64,000 nt of DNA. It comes from Microcoleus vaginatus WJT46-NPBG5 (GTDB lineage: Bacteria > Cyanobacteriota > Cyanobacteriia > Cyanobacteriales > Oscillatoriaceae). The stretch is from the NCBI GenBank assembly GCA_019359355.1, contig JAHHHM010000012.1, positions 1 to 64,000 of the forward strand. The letters run 5' to 3'. The position numbers and the translations under genes were made by a program. The notes below the pieces were generated by a model. It ran no database searches. It was not told the DNA's origin and worked only from the letters and a program-made list of their open reading frames with translations. Of the stretch, positions 17,473 to 28,000 are shown piece by piece (within the stretch, counting starts at the first letter, position 1; each line of letters opens with the position of its first letter).

Positions 17473-19518
17473 TTATTTCCAATTTTCCCAAGAGCGGTTG
17501 AAAATTGAAGTATCGGGAAAAGCAACTGGGTTGCCATTCAACTGAAGACGCTGTTGCAGTGTGTACAGCGTTGGATCAAAGATAGGAATTCGCTCCACCA
17601 TCTGATAAGGCATGAGTCCCTTTTCCAAAGCAAAATCAGCCGTGACACCGGCAGCCGCGCCGGCAGACCATTCAAAAGAATGCACCCGATAAGCAGCGGC
17701 GGCAATGTGAGTGGTGGCAATACTTTTACCGGCAACCAGCATATTGTCAATTTTCTGGGGAATCATCGCCCGCAGGGGAATTTGGAAGGGATAAGCGGTG
17801 CCGGCACCTCGACGCTCACCCTCACGCTCAGTATTGCCTGGAGCTTCTGGAGGGCTTTGCGTCATGCAAGGGTGGAAATCGATAGCGTAGTGACCAATCC
17901 CTACAGAGTCGGGGAAAATACTCGCACGCGTTCTCGACTTCGCTTCCTCAACCGGCTTTTTATCTGTAATGATGTATGGCGCATCTAAGCCGGCAAGGGC
18001 TGTCCACAAGTTGCGATACTCTTCGGGCAGCAAATTCAGCCGGTAGTAATCTTCCCGATAATCTTTGCGAGAAATATCTACTTCCGACACCATAAAACCT
18101 TGAGGATGCGCTAAACTAGGCCGGCCAACTATTCGGCGTCCTTCTCGCATATAAGGATATTTGGATAAGCCATGCGCTGTTCCCATTGGGGAATTTAAAC
18201 CCGATAGAAAACGGTTATTTGGATATGGCTTTTTAACCCCATCTCCGAGTTGGGAATCCGTCGTTCCTGCAACTAACCAATAAAAGTAACCGAGGGCATT
18301 TTCTTCACCCTTCTGCAAGCTTTCCGTCCGCAGTCCGCCCATCCATCCCCCCGGTTCCAACTGACCGCTTTCTTCGAGTTGGTTGCGGGTGTAAATAAGG
18401 TTATCAACCTCAGTTCCGGGCCGATAATCGTTGCCCCACGTCCAGTTTTGCATGGAAATATCACCGGCATCGATGGGAAAATCTTTCGGATTTGGCGGTT
18501 GTTTACGATCAGGATTGGTACTCGAAATGCGCCGGTAGGTGAAAACAAGCGGAAAACTCGCTAAGCGAGGCAATTCATAGCTGTAATAGGGCGCATATTG
18601 CGAATAAAAAGCCGGCTTTTTATGCTCTTGGGGCTTCTCCGTAGCTTCCATCGCAAAGGTGTAGGTGAAGCCTTGAGTGCAATAGGGATCGCCGGCTTCG
18701 CTAGAAGAAGAAGGTTCTAAAGCAGAACGAGGATCGATACCTACTCGGTAGGGAACGTCTGCAAGGGCGATCAGTTCGCCGGTTTCAGTGGCGTCTACAA
18801 CGTACCACGGCGCAGGGGCAGGGGATTTCGATTTAGAATTGGCGGTTGTGGGAATGAAGCGAATAATGGTTTTATCAAACCGGCGCGAATTCTCGTAACG
18901 ATAGGCGTCTTCAATCGTTTGAGAAAGGGGTTCTGTATTGAGTGGCGCAGTGCCCGCAGCCGGGTCGTGTTGAATCGCAATTGCGCCGGTAATTAAGTTG
19001 CCAGAGGCGTTCGTTTGCACCTCTTTAATAACAGTATTGGGATACCATTTAAGCTGGCCTTTTCCCCGTTTAGCAGCGTCTTTAAGCAAACCAAATAGCA
19101 GTTCGTGGCCGTCGGAGGGCAGAAAACACGATTCACTCACCCAACAAGCGCCGGGATTCAGTCTGCCATATTCGTTCTTGATTCGCTGTCTAAATTCCAA
19201 ATAGCCGCGAGGATAATATAGCTGTTGCCGCTGAGTTGGGCGTTCATCAAGTGCAGAGGTTCCCTGTGCGGAAATTTGACCCCCTACCCAGTCAGTGATT
19301 TCAGTGAGGCAAACCGTTCTGCCGGCAAGTAAACCTTCGTAAGCGGTAGCAGCGCCGGCAAGTCCGCCGCCGGTGACTAAAATTTCACAGGTTTCTTCTT
19401 TATCTGGGCTTCTGGGGGGTGCGGCAATGCCGGCGGGAATGAAGGATATTAGCCAAGTAAAGCCTAGGGTTAAGCTAATCAGTGATTTTCTTTTGGTATT
19501 GCTCTGAGATCGCTGCAT
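17473..19518 (-). CDS. Secreted or periplasmic FAD-dependent oxidoreductase
   Basis: I chose the ATG at 19518 (681 residues) because it gives a clean signal peptide: a basic start (MQRSQSNTKRK), a hydrophobic core (LISLTLGFTWLISFIPAG) and an AIAAPP cleavage region. The frame continues 29 codons further upstream to 19605 without improving this. The FAD-binding beta-alpha-beta is EILVTGGGLAGAATAYEGLLAG, followed by the GGQ-type motif WVGGQISAQGTSALDE typical of the FAD-dependent oxidoreductase family related to xanthan-lyase-associated proteins. A C-terminal FAD segment (MIPQKIDNMLVAGKSI) is also typical. The substrate is unknown. The gene is divergent from the giant kinase across a 600-bp gap. 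Confidence 0.88.
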   Translation of the reverse strand: MQRSQSNTKRKSLISLTLGFTWLISFIPAGIAAPPRSPDKEETCEILVTGGGLAGAATAYEGLLAGRTVCLTEITDWVGGQISAQGTSALDERPTQRQQLYYPRGYLEFRQRIKNEYGRLNPGACWVSESCFLPSDGHELLFGLLKDAAKRGKGQLKWYPNTVIKEVQTNASGNLITGAIAIQHDPAAGTAPLNTEPLSQTIEDAYRYENSRRFDKTIIRFIPTTANSKSKSPAPAPWYVVDATETGELIALADVPYRVGIDPRSALEPSSSSEAGDPYCTQGFTYTFAMEATEKPQEHKKPAFYSQYAPYYSYELPRLASFPLVFTYRRISSTNPDRKQPPNPKDFPIDAGDISMQNWTWGNDYRPGTEVDNLIYTRNQLEESGQLEPGGWMGGLRTESLQKGEENALGYFYWLVAGTTDSQLGDGVKKPYPNNRFLSGLNSPMGTAHGLSKYPYMREGRRIVGRPSLAHPQGFMVSEVDISRKDYREDYYRLNLLPEEYRNLWTALAGLDAPYIITDKKPVEEAKSRTRASIFPDSVGIGHYAIDFHPCMTQSPPEAPGNTEREGERRGAGTAYPFQIPLRAMIPQKIDNMLVAGKSIATTHIAAAAYRVHSFEWSAGAAAGVTADFALEKGLMPYQMVERIPIFDPTLYTLQQRLQLNGNPVAFPDTSIFNRSWENWK

Positions 19519-20128
19519 GGTAGAAAGTCTGTTTGTTGCGTACATCCAGGTTGAGACAAGGTTTATCGCGTCTGTAGCAGACGCTACCTGCACCCAAAAG
19601 TTCATTCTGTACTATTCGGGCGTCTTTTTGTACGTTCAGGGTAATTAAAGGGTGCAATTGCTTTTGTTGAACTTCAGGCCGGCTTCCAAACGGTTTTTTT
19701 CAAGCTCAACTCTCTTGCTTTACCCAACCCCTTGAGATGCCGGCATAAATCACTAGGCGTCTAAACAAGCCCATCCATTTTTTTAAACAAGATTTTTATC
19801 TTGCAATAATATTCTAATTGCCCAGTGTATTTGCTTCAAAAAAATCCAAAGCCTAAGTTAAAATGTTATTTTTTTGAAGCAAATACGATAGATTTTTTAC
19901 GCTCTATCTTGTCATGATTGTCGGCTGGGTTGAGTTTTGAAATTTACCGCTTAGTCTCAAATTTTTATTTTCAAATTGCAAAATCTCCGGTAAAAATTGC
20001 TTTATAAACTTGTAACCTTATATTATTAAGTTTTATTAAAAACAATATAAATACATGAATAAGAACTAAGCAAGGGGGAATACTCATTTTATAAGTCTTC
20101 AGGCTCAAGAGAAGCAGTAGGGGTAATT
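19519..20128. other. Divergent intergenic region between the oxidoreductase and the giant kinase
   Basis: About 610 bases of AT-rich DNA upstream of two divergently transcribed genes, presumably holding both promoters. It contains the perfect inverted repeat at 19827-19886. Apart from a possible 29-codon N-terminal extension of the oxidoreductase (19519-19605), no gene is supported. Confidence 0.6.
19827..19886. repeat. Perfect 19-bp inverted repeat
   Basis: GTATTTGCTTCAAAAAAAT at 19827-19845 is matched exactly by its reverse complement at 19868-19886, with a 22-base spacer. It is far longer than chance allows. It lies about 240 bp before the giant kinase gene and 310 bp before the oxidoreductase. 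There is no terminal T-run, so it is not a standard terminator. It could be a regulator-binding site, an attenuating hairpin or the relic of a small mobile element. Confidence 0.85.
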
Positions 20129-23100
20129 ATGGGTAACGCGACAATTAATCTTTTGGGCTATAGCATAATTGAGCAAATATACTCAGGAACTTGAACTCTG
20201 GTTTATCGGGGTATCCGAGAAACAGACCGGCAACCTGTCGTGATCAAAGTGCTTCGCAATGAGTTTCCTCCCTTTAATGAGCTGGTTCACTTCCGCAACC
20301 AGTTCATTATTGGCAAAAATCTCGATCTTCCTGGCATCATCAAGACCTACAGCCTGGAGAGAGACTATAACAGCTACGCTTTGATTCTGGAAGATTTTGG
20401 GGGCATTTCCTTGTGTCGCTACCTCATTTCTATTGCAGAACCCAGCAAGCAAGCCTCTGAAACCTCTGGCTTACCCATACCCTTGTTTCTCTCCATTGCT
20501 GTTCAAGTTGCCGATACCCTTGACGGACTGTGCCGGCATCGTGTCATCCACAAAGACCTAAAACCCGCCAATATTGTAATTAATCCTATTAGTAAAGAGG
20601 TAAAACTGATTGACTTCAGCATTGCCTCCTTATTGCCACGCGAAACCCAAGAAATTCAAAATCCCAACATCCTCGAAGGCACCCTACCCTACCTATCTCC
20701 CGAACAAACAGGACGCATGAACGGGGGAATTGATTACCGCACAGATTTTTATTCCCTAGGAATCACGTTCTACGAACTGCTAACGGGACAGTTGCCTTTT
20801 CAAACGGATGACCCGATGGACTTAGTACACTGCCACCTTGCTAAGCAGCCTATCCCAGTCCATCACGTCAATGAAAACGTTCCGCCAGTATTGTCGGAAA
20901 TTGTTAGCAAACTGATGGCAAAGAATGCGGAAGATCGCTATCAAAGTGCGCTGGGACTTAAATACGACTTAGAAATTTGTTTATCCCAATGGAAAGATGC
21001 CGAGAAAATCGCTCACTTTGATTTGGCAACACGAGATTTGTGCGATCGCTTTATCATCCCAGAAAAGTTGTACGGTCGGGAAAACGAAGTGTCAGCCTTA
21101 CTAGCGGCATTTGAGCGAGTTAGTGCAGGAAGCGCCGAAATGATGCTCGTTGCCGGTTTCTCCGGCATTGGCAAAACTGCTGTTGTCAATGAAGTTCACA
21201 AACCAATTGTGAGACAGCGAGGCTACTTCATTAAAGGCAAGTTTGACCAATTTCAGCGCAACCTTCCTTTCAGTGCTTTTGTCCAGGCTTTTCAAGATTT
21301 GATGGGGCAATTACTATCGGAAACTGATGCTGAAGTCGAGCAGTGGAAGGCTAAGATTCTCGCAGCCTTAAGCGAAAATGCTCAAGTAATTATTGACGTG
21401 ATTCCCGAACTAGAACGGATTATCGGACAGCAACCCCCTGCACCCGAACTGACTGGGAGTGCCGGCCAAAATCGCTTCAATCGCTTATTTGAGAATTTCA
21501 TCTCTGTTTTTACTATTAAAGAACATCCCCTCGTCATCTTCTTGGATGATTTGCAATGGGCTGACTCAGCCTCGTTGAAATTGATTCAACTTCTGACGAG
21601 CGATCAAGATCGCCGCTATCTCTTCTTAATCGGAGCTTATCGGGATAATGAAGTCAGTCCAGGACACCCTTTAATGCTGACATTATCCGATATTCAAAAA
21701 GCCGGAGCAAGGGTAAATACTATTACCTTAGAGCCGCTCAATCACTCTGATTTGAATTCTTTAATTGCCGATACTCTAGTTTGTTCTACAGCGTTGGCTC
21801 TGCCCCTAACCGAACTGGTTTATCAAAAAACCAAAGGCAATCCATTTTTCAGTACGCAATTTCTCAAATCTTTGCATGAAGATGGGCTGATTGCGTTTAA
21901 TTTTGACGCTCGGTATTGGCAGTGCGATATAGCCCAAGTGCGGACATTGGCACTTACAGATGATGTGGTGGAGTTCATGGCACTACAGTTACAAAAATTG
22001 CCTGCTCCAACGCAAGAAATTTTGAAATTAGCTGCCTGCATAGGCAATCAGTTCGATTTAGCAAATTTAGCAATTGTCAATAAAAAATCTCCTATAGAAG
22101 CAGCAAATATTCTGTGGAAAGCGCTACAAGAAGGGCTAATTTTACCAATTAGCGAAGTTTATAAATTTTACCAAGGGGAAGAAAATGGGAAATTAAAAAT
22201 CGGGCAAAAAAACTCAGATCCATTACCAACCTACAAATTTTTACACGATCACGTCCAGCAAGCTGCATATTCCCTGATTCTTGAAAGCCAAAAGCAAGCA
22301 ACTCATCTCCAAATCGGACAATTGCTACTGCATAATTCCTCTAAGATTGAAATAGAGGAAAAACTGTTTGATATTGTCGGGCATTTGAATCTAGGACAAG
22401 AGTTAATCGCTCAATTGAGCGAACGAGAAGCCTTAGCCCAACTCAACCTCAAAGCCGGAGGAAAAGCCAGAAATTCTACCGCCTATGCTGCGGCAATGGT
22501 CTATCTGAAAACCGGCATTGATCTACTTACAGCCGACTGTTGGCAAAGCCAGTATGAATTAACCCTGAACCTCTATGTTGCTGCTGCTGAAGCCGCCTAT
22601 TTGAATGCTGACTTTGATGGTATGGAACAGATGGCAGCACGGGTGTTACAGAAGGCACAGACAATCTTAGACAAAATCAAAATTTACGAAATTCAAATCG
22701 CTGCCCAAACAGCACAGAGCAAGACGTTAGAAGCCATTGCAGTAGCAAGAGATGCACTGGGGCAATTGGGGGTTGAACTCCCCACCGAACCTGATGAAGC
22801 CAAGATTGGTAAAGCGCTACAGAGTCTTGCGGATCAACTAAGCGGCAGAACAATTGAAGAACTGGTCGATCTGCCTGTGATGAGCGATCCTCAGACTCAG
22901 GCAGCTATGCCCATATTGGGAATGTTATTTGCACCCATTCTCCAGGGAACTCCAGGTTTAGTGCCCCTACTTAGCTCTACGATGGTAAGTTTATCGCTCC
23001 AGTTTGGGAATGCACGGGCATCGACAGTGGGCTATGCGATTCACGGACTTGTGTTAAGTGCCTTTTTGGGAGAGGTAAAAACGGGCTATAGCTTTGGTAA

Positions 23101-25567
23101 ATTGGCATTGAATTTGCTTGATCGCGTCAATGCACGAGAATTTAAGTGCATTACTCATAATATGTTCGGGGCATTTATTCAGCATCATCAAAATGCTATG
23201 AGAGCAGGGATCCCCACGTTGAAAGAGGGCTTTATTGCTGGCATGGAAACTGGCGATTTTCTTAACGCCGGCTACAACATAGCTACTTATAGCTACATCA
23301 ACTTTTTCGGTGGGGTAGAACTGGATACTTGGGAACCGGAACTTGCAGGCTACAGTGCTACCTTGGCTCAGGTGAAGCAATATTCTGCTCGGACTTATTT
23401 GCATATGGAGCGGCAGATGTTGCAGAACTTGAGGGAAGTAGTGAATCAACCGGATTGCTTAATCGGCTCTGCCTATGATGAAACGGTGATGATTCCTAAG
23501 CACTATCAGGATCGTGAATTCAGTGCAATCGCCCTTGTCTACGTCTACAAACTGCTGCTTGCCTACTCGTTTGGCAATTATCAGGCTGCCCTAGACTACA
23601 TTACCCCAGCCAAGCAGTCTGTGATGGCAGTATCGGGATTAATTATTGTTCCCATTTTCCATTTTTATGCAGCCTTAACGCACCTGGCGCTGTTTCCTCA
23701 ACAGCCAGAAATTGAGCCAACTGATATTCTTGCCTCTGTGGAAACCCATCAAACGGCTCTGCACCACTGGGCGCAAAATGCTCCCATGAATTATTTACAT
23801 AAGTGGTATTTAGTTGAAGCTGAACGGCAGCGCGTGTTGGGTAACAAAGCAGATGCACTTGAAATGTACGATCACGCGATCTCCCTTGCTAAAGAAAATC
23901 AATTCCTCAACGAAGAAGCCCTCGCTAACGAGCTAGCAGCGAAATTCTACTTGCAATGGGGCCAAGAAAAAGTAGCTCAAGCCTACATGATTGAAGCATA
24001 TTATTGTTATGCCCGATGGGGAGCCAAGGCCAAAATAGACGATTTGGAAAAACGTTATCCTCGCCTACTCGGTTTTATCCTCCAGCAAGCTCAATCCTCT
24101 ACTTCCTTTAAAGAAACGATTGCCCTAGGCACGATTACTTATAGCCGCTCTTTTAGCAGTAACTCTGAATTTCTAGATTTACCGACGCTGCTCAAAGCCT
24201 CTCAAAGCGTTTCTGGGGAGATTCAACTAGATAAACTCCTGATTACTCTCTTAAAAATAGTGATCGCCAATGCTGGGGCAACTAAGTGTGTTTTGTTGCT
24301 TCAACAAAAACAGTATTTAGAGGTAGCGGCTTTTATAGAAGAGGGACAGGAACCGCAGCTATTACCATCAATACCTCTAGAATCTAGTCAGGATGTAGCG
24401 ATTAGTTTGGTCAATACTGTCAAGCGAAGTTTAAACCCTTTGGTAATAGTCGATGCTAGGGTAAATTCCCAAGTTGCTAGTGATCGCTATATTGAAGAAC
24501 ATCAGCCTAAAAGCATTCTTTGTAGTCCAATTCTTAATCAAGGTAAGTTAATTGGAATTTTATATTTAGAAAATAACCTAACGGTTGGGGCATTTACGAG
24601 CGACCGCGTTGCTATTCTCAATATCCTCTGTTCCCAAGCAGCAATTTCCTTACAAAATGCTCGTCTTTATCAGCAATCTCAGGAATATGCCCAAAAACTA
24701 GAGCTTTATCTCAATAATCTGCAACAGATGCAACTACAACTGGTGCAGAGTGAAAAGATGTCTGCACTCGGAAATTTAGTCGCAGGGGTTGCCCACGAAA
24801 TTAATAATCCCGTAGGCTTTCTCGTCGGCAACTTGCAACCGGCTCAGGATTACCTGCGAGATTTATTCAATCTGATCAACCTCTATCAAGACAAGTTTCC
24901 CAACCCAGGATCACAAATTGAATCAGAAATTGAGGCGATTGACTTGGACTATTTGCGAGAAGATTTGCCGAAACTGATTAACTCTATGAATGAGGGTGTT
25001 GAGCGGATTCGTAATATCAGTACGAGTGTAAGAACGTTTTCGAGAGCAGATAGTGATCGTCCTGTTCTTTTTAATATTCACGAGGGAATCGACAGCACTC
25101 TCTTAATTCTCAAGCATCGATTAAAAGCGAGCGAGTGCCGGCCTGCTATTGAAGTGGTGAAAGAGTATGGCAATTTGCCCCTCGTGGAATGTTTTCCTGG
25201 TCAATTGAATCAGGTCTTTATGAACATCTTAGCTAATGCAATTGATGCTCTAGAGGATTCAAATAAGGGGCGTAGCTTTAAGGAAATTCAAAATTTACCT
25301 AATTTCATCACAATTCAAACGACTTAAGACAAAGAGGACAAACGGGTTGTGATTAAAATTAAGGATAATGGAGGGGGAATGTCGGATGAAGTGAAGCAGA
25401 AAATATTCGATCATCTATTCACAACAAAGCCGGTGGGTCAAGGAACCGGCTTAGGACTGTCGATTGCCCGCCAAATTATTTTGGAGAAACATGGAGGAAC
25501 ATTGGAAGTAAATTCTTCCCTTGGGCAGGGTTCTGAGTTTATTATTTCTATTCCGCTCAAGGGATAA
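20129..25567 (+). pseudogene. Ser/Thr kinase / AAA ATPase / GAF / histidine kinase hybrid, broken by two in-frame stop codons
   Basis: One frame runs 1813 codons from the ATG at 20129 to 25567, interrupted only by TGA at 20192-20194 (codon 22) and TAA at 25325-25327 (codon 1733). Homology continues across both. Codon 22 falls in the nucleotide-loop phrase SGT-stop-TLVYRGIRE, where relatives have Arg; CGA to TGA explains it. Domains are kinase (K40; HKD at 141-143 and DFS at 162-164, both variants of HRD/DFG), P-loop ATPase (GFSGIGKTA near 343), a long helical TPR-like region, GAF (about 1340-1500), HisKA with HEINNP near 1556, and HATPase split by the second stop (GTGLGLS near 1771). The longest uninterrupted piece, from GTG 20240 to 25327, lacks the kinase loop and half the ATPase. 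Read as a recent pseudogene; sequencing error is possible. Confidence 0.82.
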
Positions 25568-25752
25568 AATTATGGAATTGAGGAACATCATCAGCGCCTA
25601 AGAGTGCTTTACCCTGCCGCCGGCAGATTTATCTTATGAGGGTGGTGAACTTTTGGAATCAAATCGCCATTGCCTGACGATATGCTCCATGCCCTATACT
25701 AATCACCGGCATCTGGGTCTATACCAAGCACTCTTAATTGCGCCGCAAGCAT

Positions 25753-26003
25753 TTAGGCACCTTGTTCAGCATCATTTCCTATGCTAAGAAAACCATCTGG
25801 CATGATAGCCGAGTCATTGGATTCGTAGTAAATTCCTATGTCAACCCCAAAGAACCAATCCCAGCGATTGGCCCACAGCAAGGCTAGGCTCGCTTTGAGC
25901 AAACCTGGAATTAAATCTTGTAGTTCGTTTCCACCGGCGTATCGTCTGAGTCGGGTAGGTCTTCGGAGGAGGGTAAGCAATCTAGCGGGTTGTACTTTAA
26001 CAT
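25753..26003 (-). pseudogene. Uma2-family (PD-(D/E)XK-like) remnant, frameshifted and truncated
   Basis: Reading the minus strand from the ATG at 26003 gives MLKYNPLDCLPSSEDLPDSDDTPV, the typical start of one cyanobacterial Uma2 subgroup. One base is then missing; after it the frame of the next part reads NELQDLIPGLL, then DWFFGVDIGIYYES and MPDGFLSIG, also typical. The frame stops about 10 codons later, whereas intact members continue for at least 100 residues more. So there is one frameshift plus loss of the 3' half. An intact Uma2 protein of a different subgroup lies at 30988-31569. Confidence 0.72.
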
Positions 26004-26104
26004 AATTGAAGTAGGAACAACTCACAATTACTATGGTAACTGTCTATAATTGTTTTATTGCCAGAATTGAGAATTTCTTTTTTTAACCGCAGATTCCGTA
26101 GTGA

Positions 26105-26136
26105 AACTTGAATGTGCTACGCTCATCATTCAAGTT
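26105..26136. repeat. 10-bp inverted repeat
   Basis: AACTTGAATG is followed after 12 bases by CATTCAAGTT, its perfect reverse complement. It is flanked on both sides by short words shared with the CACAGAT repeat (CCGCAGAT), suggesting one composite element. Confidence 0.6.
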
Positions 26137-26216
26137 CCACCTACGTCCGCAGATAAACACAGATGTTTTTGAGAGATGAGTTAATAAGTTTTTGTAGAAT
26201 TTGGAATTGTTAATAT

Positions 26217-26249
26217 AAACCACAGATGGACACAGATAAACACAGATGG
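26217..26249. repeat. Dispersed CACAGATAAACACAGATG repeat, copy
   Basis: The core ACCACAGATGGACACAGATA followed by AACACAGATGG is nearly identical to 31618-31647; related halves occur at 26143-26165 and inverted at 52399-52495. All copies are intergenic. Confidence 0.75.
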
Positions 26250-26328
26250 TTTATCAAGGTTGTTGGCTTTTGCCAGAGATTTGATGTTTGAATAGATTTG
26301 TAAAGTGGTAGTTTTTTAAACAATAACT

Positions 26329-27090
26329 ATGCGAGAAAATCTTCTGAAAAGAAAGCTCAAGCAAGGTGAATTTGCCTTAGGTTTATTTGTTAATTGTGCG
26401 TATCCGGCATTTATCGAAATTTGTGGGCACGCCGGCTTTGATTTTGCGATTATTGATATGGAACATGGCCCTCTGCATACGTTAGGTGCGGAGGATCTTT
26501 GCCGCGCCGCAGATTGTGTAGGACTTGCGCCGATTATTCGGATTCGCAAAAATGATGGGCCGCAAATTCAACGGGCACTCGATATCGGAAGCGCCGGCGT
26601 CCAGGTGCCCCAAATTGAAACTCAGGCAGATGCAGAAGCGGTTGTAAGGGGTGCGAAATACTCCCCGATTGGTTCGCGGGGTCTTTCTTTTAACACGCGC
26701 GCCGGCAACTATACGGCAGCAGGGACGAATATCACCGATCAGCTGAATGAGGAATCTTTGGTTGTGGTTCATGTTGAAGGGACTCGCGGCATAGAAAACC
26801 TGAAAGAAATTGTTAGCGTTCCCCACATTGATGTGATTTTTCTCGGCCCTTACGATTTATCGCAGTCCCTAGGAATTCCCGGACAAGTGCGTGATCCGCG
26901 TGTAATTGACCTGATGAAAAATGCAGTGCAAACAATTCGCAATGCAGGAAAAGCTGTCGGCACTTTTGCAGATAATCCGGAAACTGCCAAGCAATGGCGC
27001 GATGCCGGTGTTCAATATGTGGCGCTTGGAGTTGATGTTGCTATCTTCTTGCGGGCGTGTGAGGCGTTAGTAAAAGCGGTCAGGAGTTAA
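26329..27090 (+). CDS. HpcH/HpaI-family class II aldolase
   Basis: The product is 253 residues, the usual length of HpaI, GarL and YfaU aldolases, which reversibly join pyruvate to an aldehyde to make 4-hydroxy-2-oxo acids using a divalent metal. The metal and catalytic motifs are visible: DMEHG with D43 and H46, RIRKND, GVQVPQIET, HVEGTRG (glutamate ligand region) and FLGPYDLS (aspartate ligand region). Substrate is unknown because the family is promiscuous. It is followed on the same strand, 202 bp on, by a 2-oxoglutarate/Fe dioxygenase. A role in making a hydroxylated amino-acid precursor is possible but inferred. Confidence 0.93.
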   Translation: MRENLLKRKLKQGEFALGLFVNCAYPAFIEICGHAGFDFAIIDMEHGPLHTLGAEDLCRAADCVGLAPIIRIRKNDGPQIQRALDIGSAGVQVPQIETQADAEAVVRGAKYSPIGSRGLSFNTRAGNYTAAGTNITDQLNEESLVVVHVEGTRGIENLKEIVSVPHIDVIFLGPYDLSQSLGIPGQVRDPRVIDLMKNAVQTIRNAGKAVGTFADNPETAKQWRDAGVQYVALGVDVAIFLRACEALVKAVRS

Positions 27091-27292
27091 TATCGTGACC
27101 CTAATGCCGGTAAAGTAGCGCCCGCTTTATCTCTTGTGGAGTTTACTGAGTGCTTTGTCAAAAACTTTATGATAACTTTGCACTTTTTGTAGCCTATTTG
27201 GCGACATTAAAATTTTGCTGTTCTATACTGAAGATACAGCCCTCATAAAACGAAGATAATAAGAGGGATCAAGACAAACAGAGGTAAATCCT

Positions 27293-27964
27293 ATGATAAC
27301 TGTATTGGGATCGCCGAATTTGGATTATGCCATTAGTTTTGCCCTAGAAAATATAAATTCGATAAAACTAGAGGCTTTTAAGCGTTTTTTTGCAGAAATG
27401 CCGGTTGATCCTTATATTAAAGGCAAATATCGCTCTCGCAGATTATCTCGCTTCAAAATCTCTGGAAACGATTTAATTAAGCTACCTCATGGATTTTTCT
27501 ATCAAGGTAAAGCTTACAATCCGTTGTTGGGAGATATTAAAAGAGAGTTTGCTGAACTTGATGATCAACTTATTGCACTTGATGAATTGAAAAAGCTGGT
27601 GTTTGAGTTTAGCACTTACTGTAAACTTCCTCCGGATGTTGATATCGCAGTTCATCAAATTAGAATAAGCTGTACACCGAGTAATTTTGGCAACCCGGCG
27701 CCGGAAGGGATTCATCGAGATGGGTGTAATTTTGTTGGCATTTTCGCAGTGGATCGGCACAATATTCTAGGAGGAGAAACCCATCTTTATAAAGCCAAGA
27801 AAGAAAAGCCGCTTTTTAATAAAATTTTGAATCCGGGCGAACTTCTTTTGGTGAATGACAATGAGTTCTTTCACTTCACCACCCCCATTAAACCCATAGC
27901 GGATGGTGAGGGGACAAGAGATGTGTTTGTTTTAACTGCGCCCAGCTTATTTACTGAAGAATAG
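27293..27964 (+). CDS. 2OG-Fe(II) dioxygenase family protein (PF10014-like)
   Basis: A 223-residue protein resembling the 2OG-Fe dioxygenase family that includes bacterial L-isoleucine 4-hydroxylase (IDO). The iron facial triad is visible as HRD (in EGIHRDGCNFVG) and a distal histidine in NEFFHFTTPI; the 2-oxoglutarate-binding arginine is probably in GTRDVFVLTAP. These enzymes hydroxylate free amino acids using 2-oxoglutarate and oxygen. A GAGG element lies about 11 bases before the ATG. It follows an HpaI-type aldolase and converges with a DUF711 gene 36 bp downstream. The substrate is unknown. Confidence 0.85.
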   Translation: MITVLGSPNLDYAISFALENINSIKLEAFKRFFAEMPVDPYIKGKYRSRRLSRFKISGNDLIKLPHGFFYQGKAYNPLLGDIKREFAELDDQLIALDELKKLVFEFSTYCKLPPDVDIAVHQIRISCTPSNFGNPAPEGIHRDGCNFVGIFAVDRHNILGGETHLYKAKKEKPLFNKILNPGELLLVNDNEFFHFTTPIKPIADGEGTRDVFVLTAPSLFTEE

Positions 27965-28000
27965 TGCCAGTAATTATCAGTTGCGGCAATATCAACAAAC

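Larger units (their letters stand above)
25568..26328. other. Intergenic region with gene remnant and repeats
   Basis: About 760 bases after the broken kinase. It holds a frameshifted Uma2 remnant (25753-26003, minus strand), a 10-bp inverted repeat at 26105-26136, and copies of the CACAGATAAACACAGATG repeat near 26143-26165 and 26217-26249. There is no intact gene. Confidence 0.7.

Noticed and set aside
20192-20194. TGA as a recoded (selenocysteine-type) codon in the giant kinase.
   Set aside because: The position is Arg in relatives, cyanobacteria are not known to use this recoding, and a second, different stop (TAA) interrupts the same frame.
26482-26826. A 114-codon minus-strand frame.
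   Set aside because: It lies entirely opposite the clearly identified HpaI-type aldolase gene.
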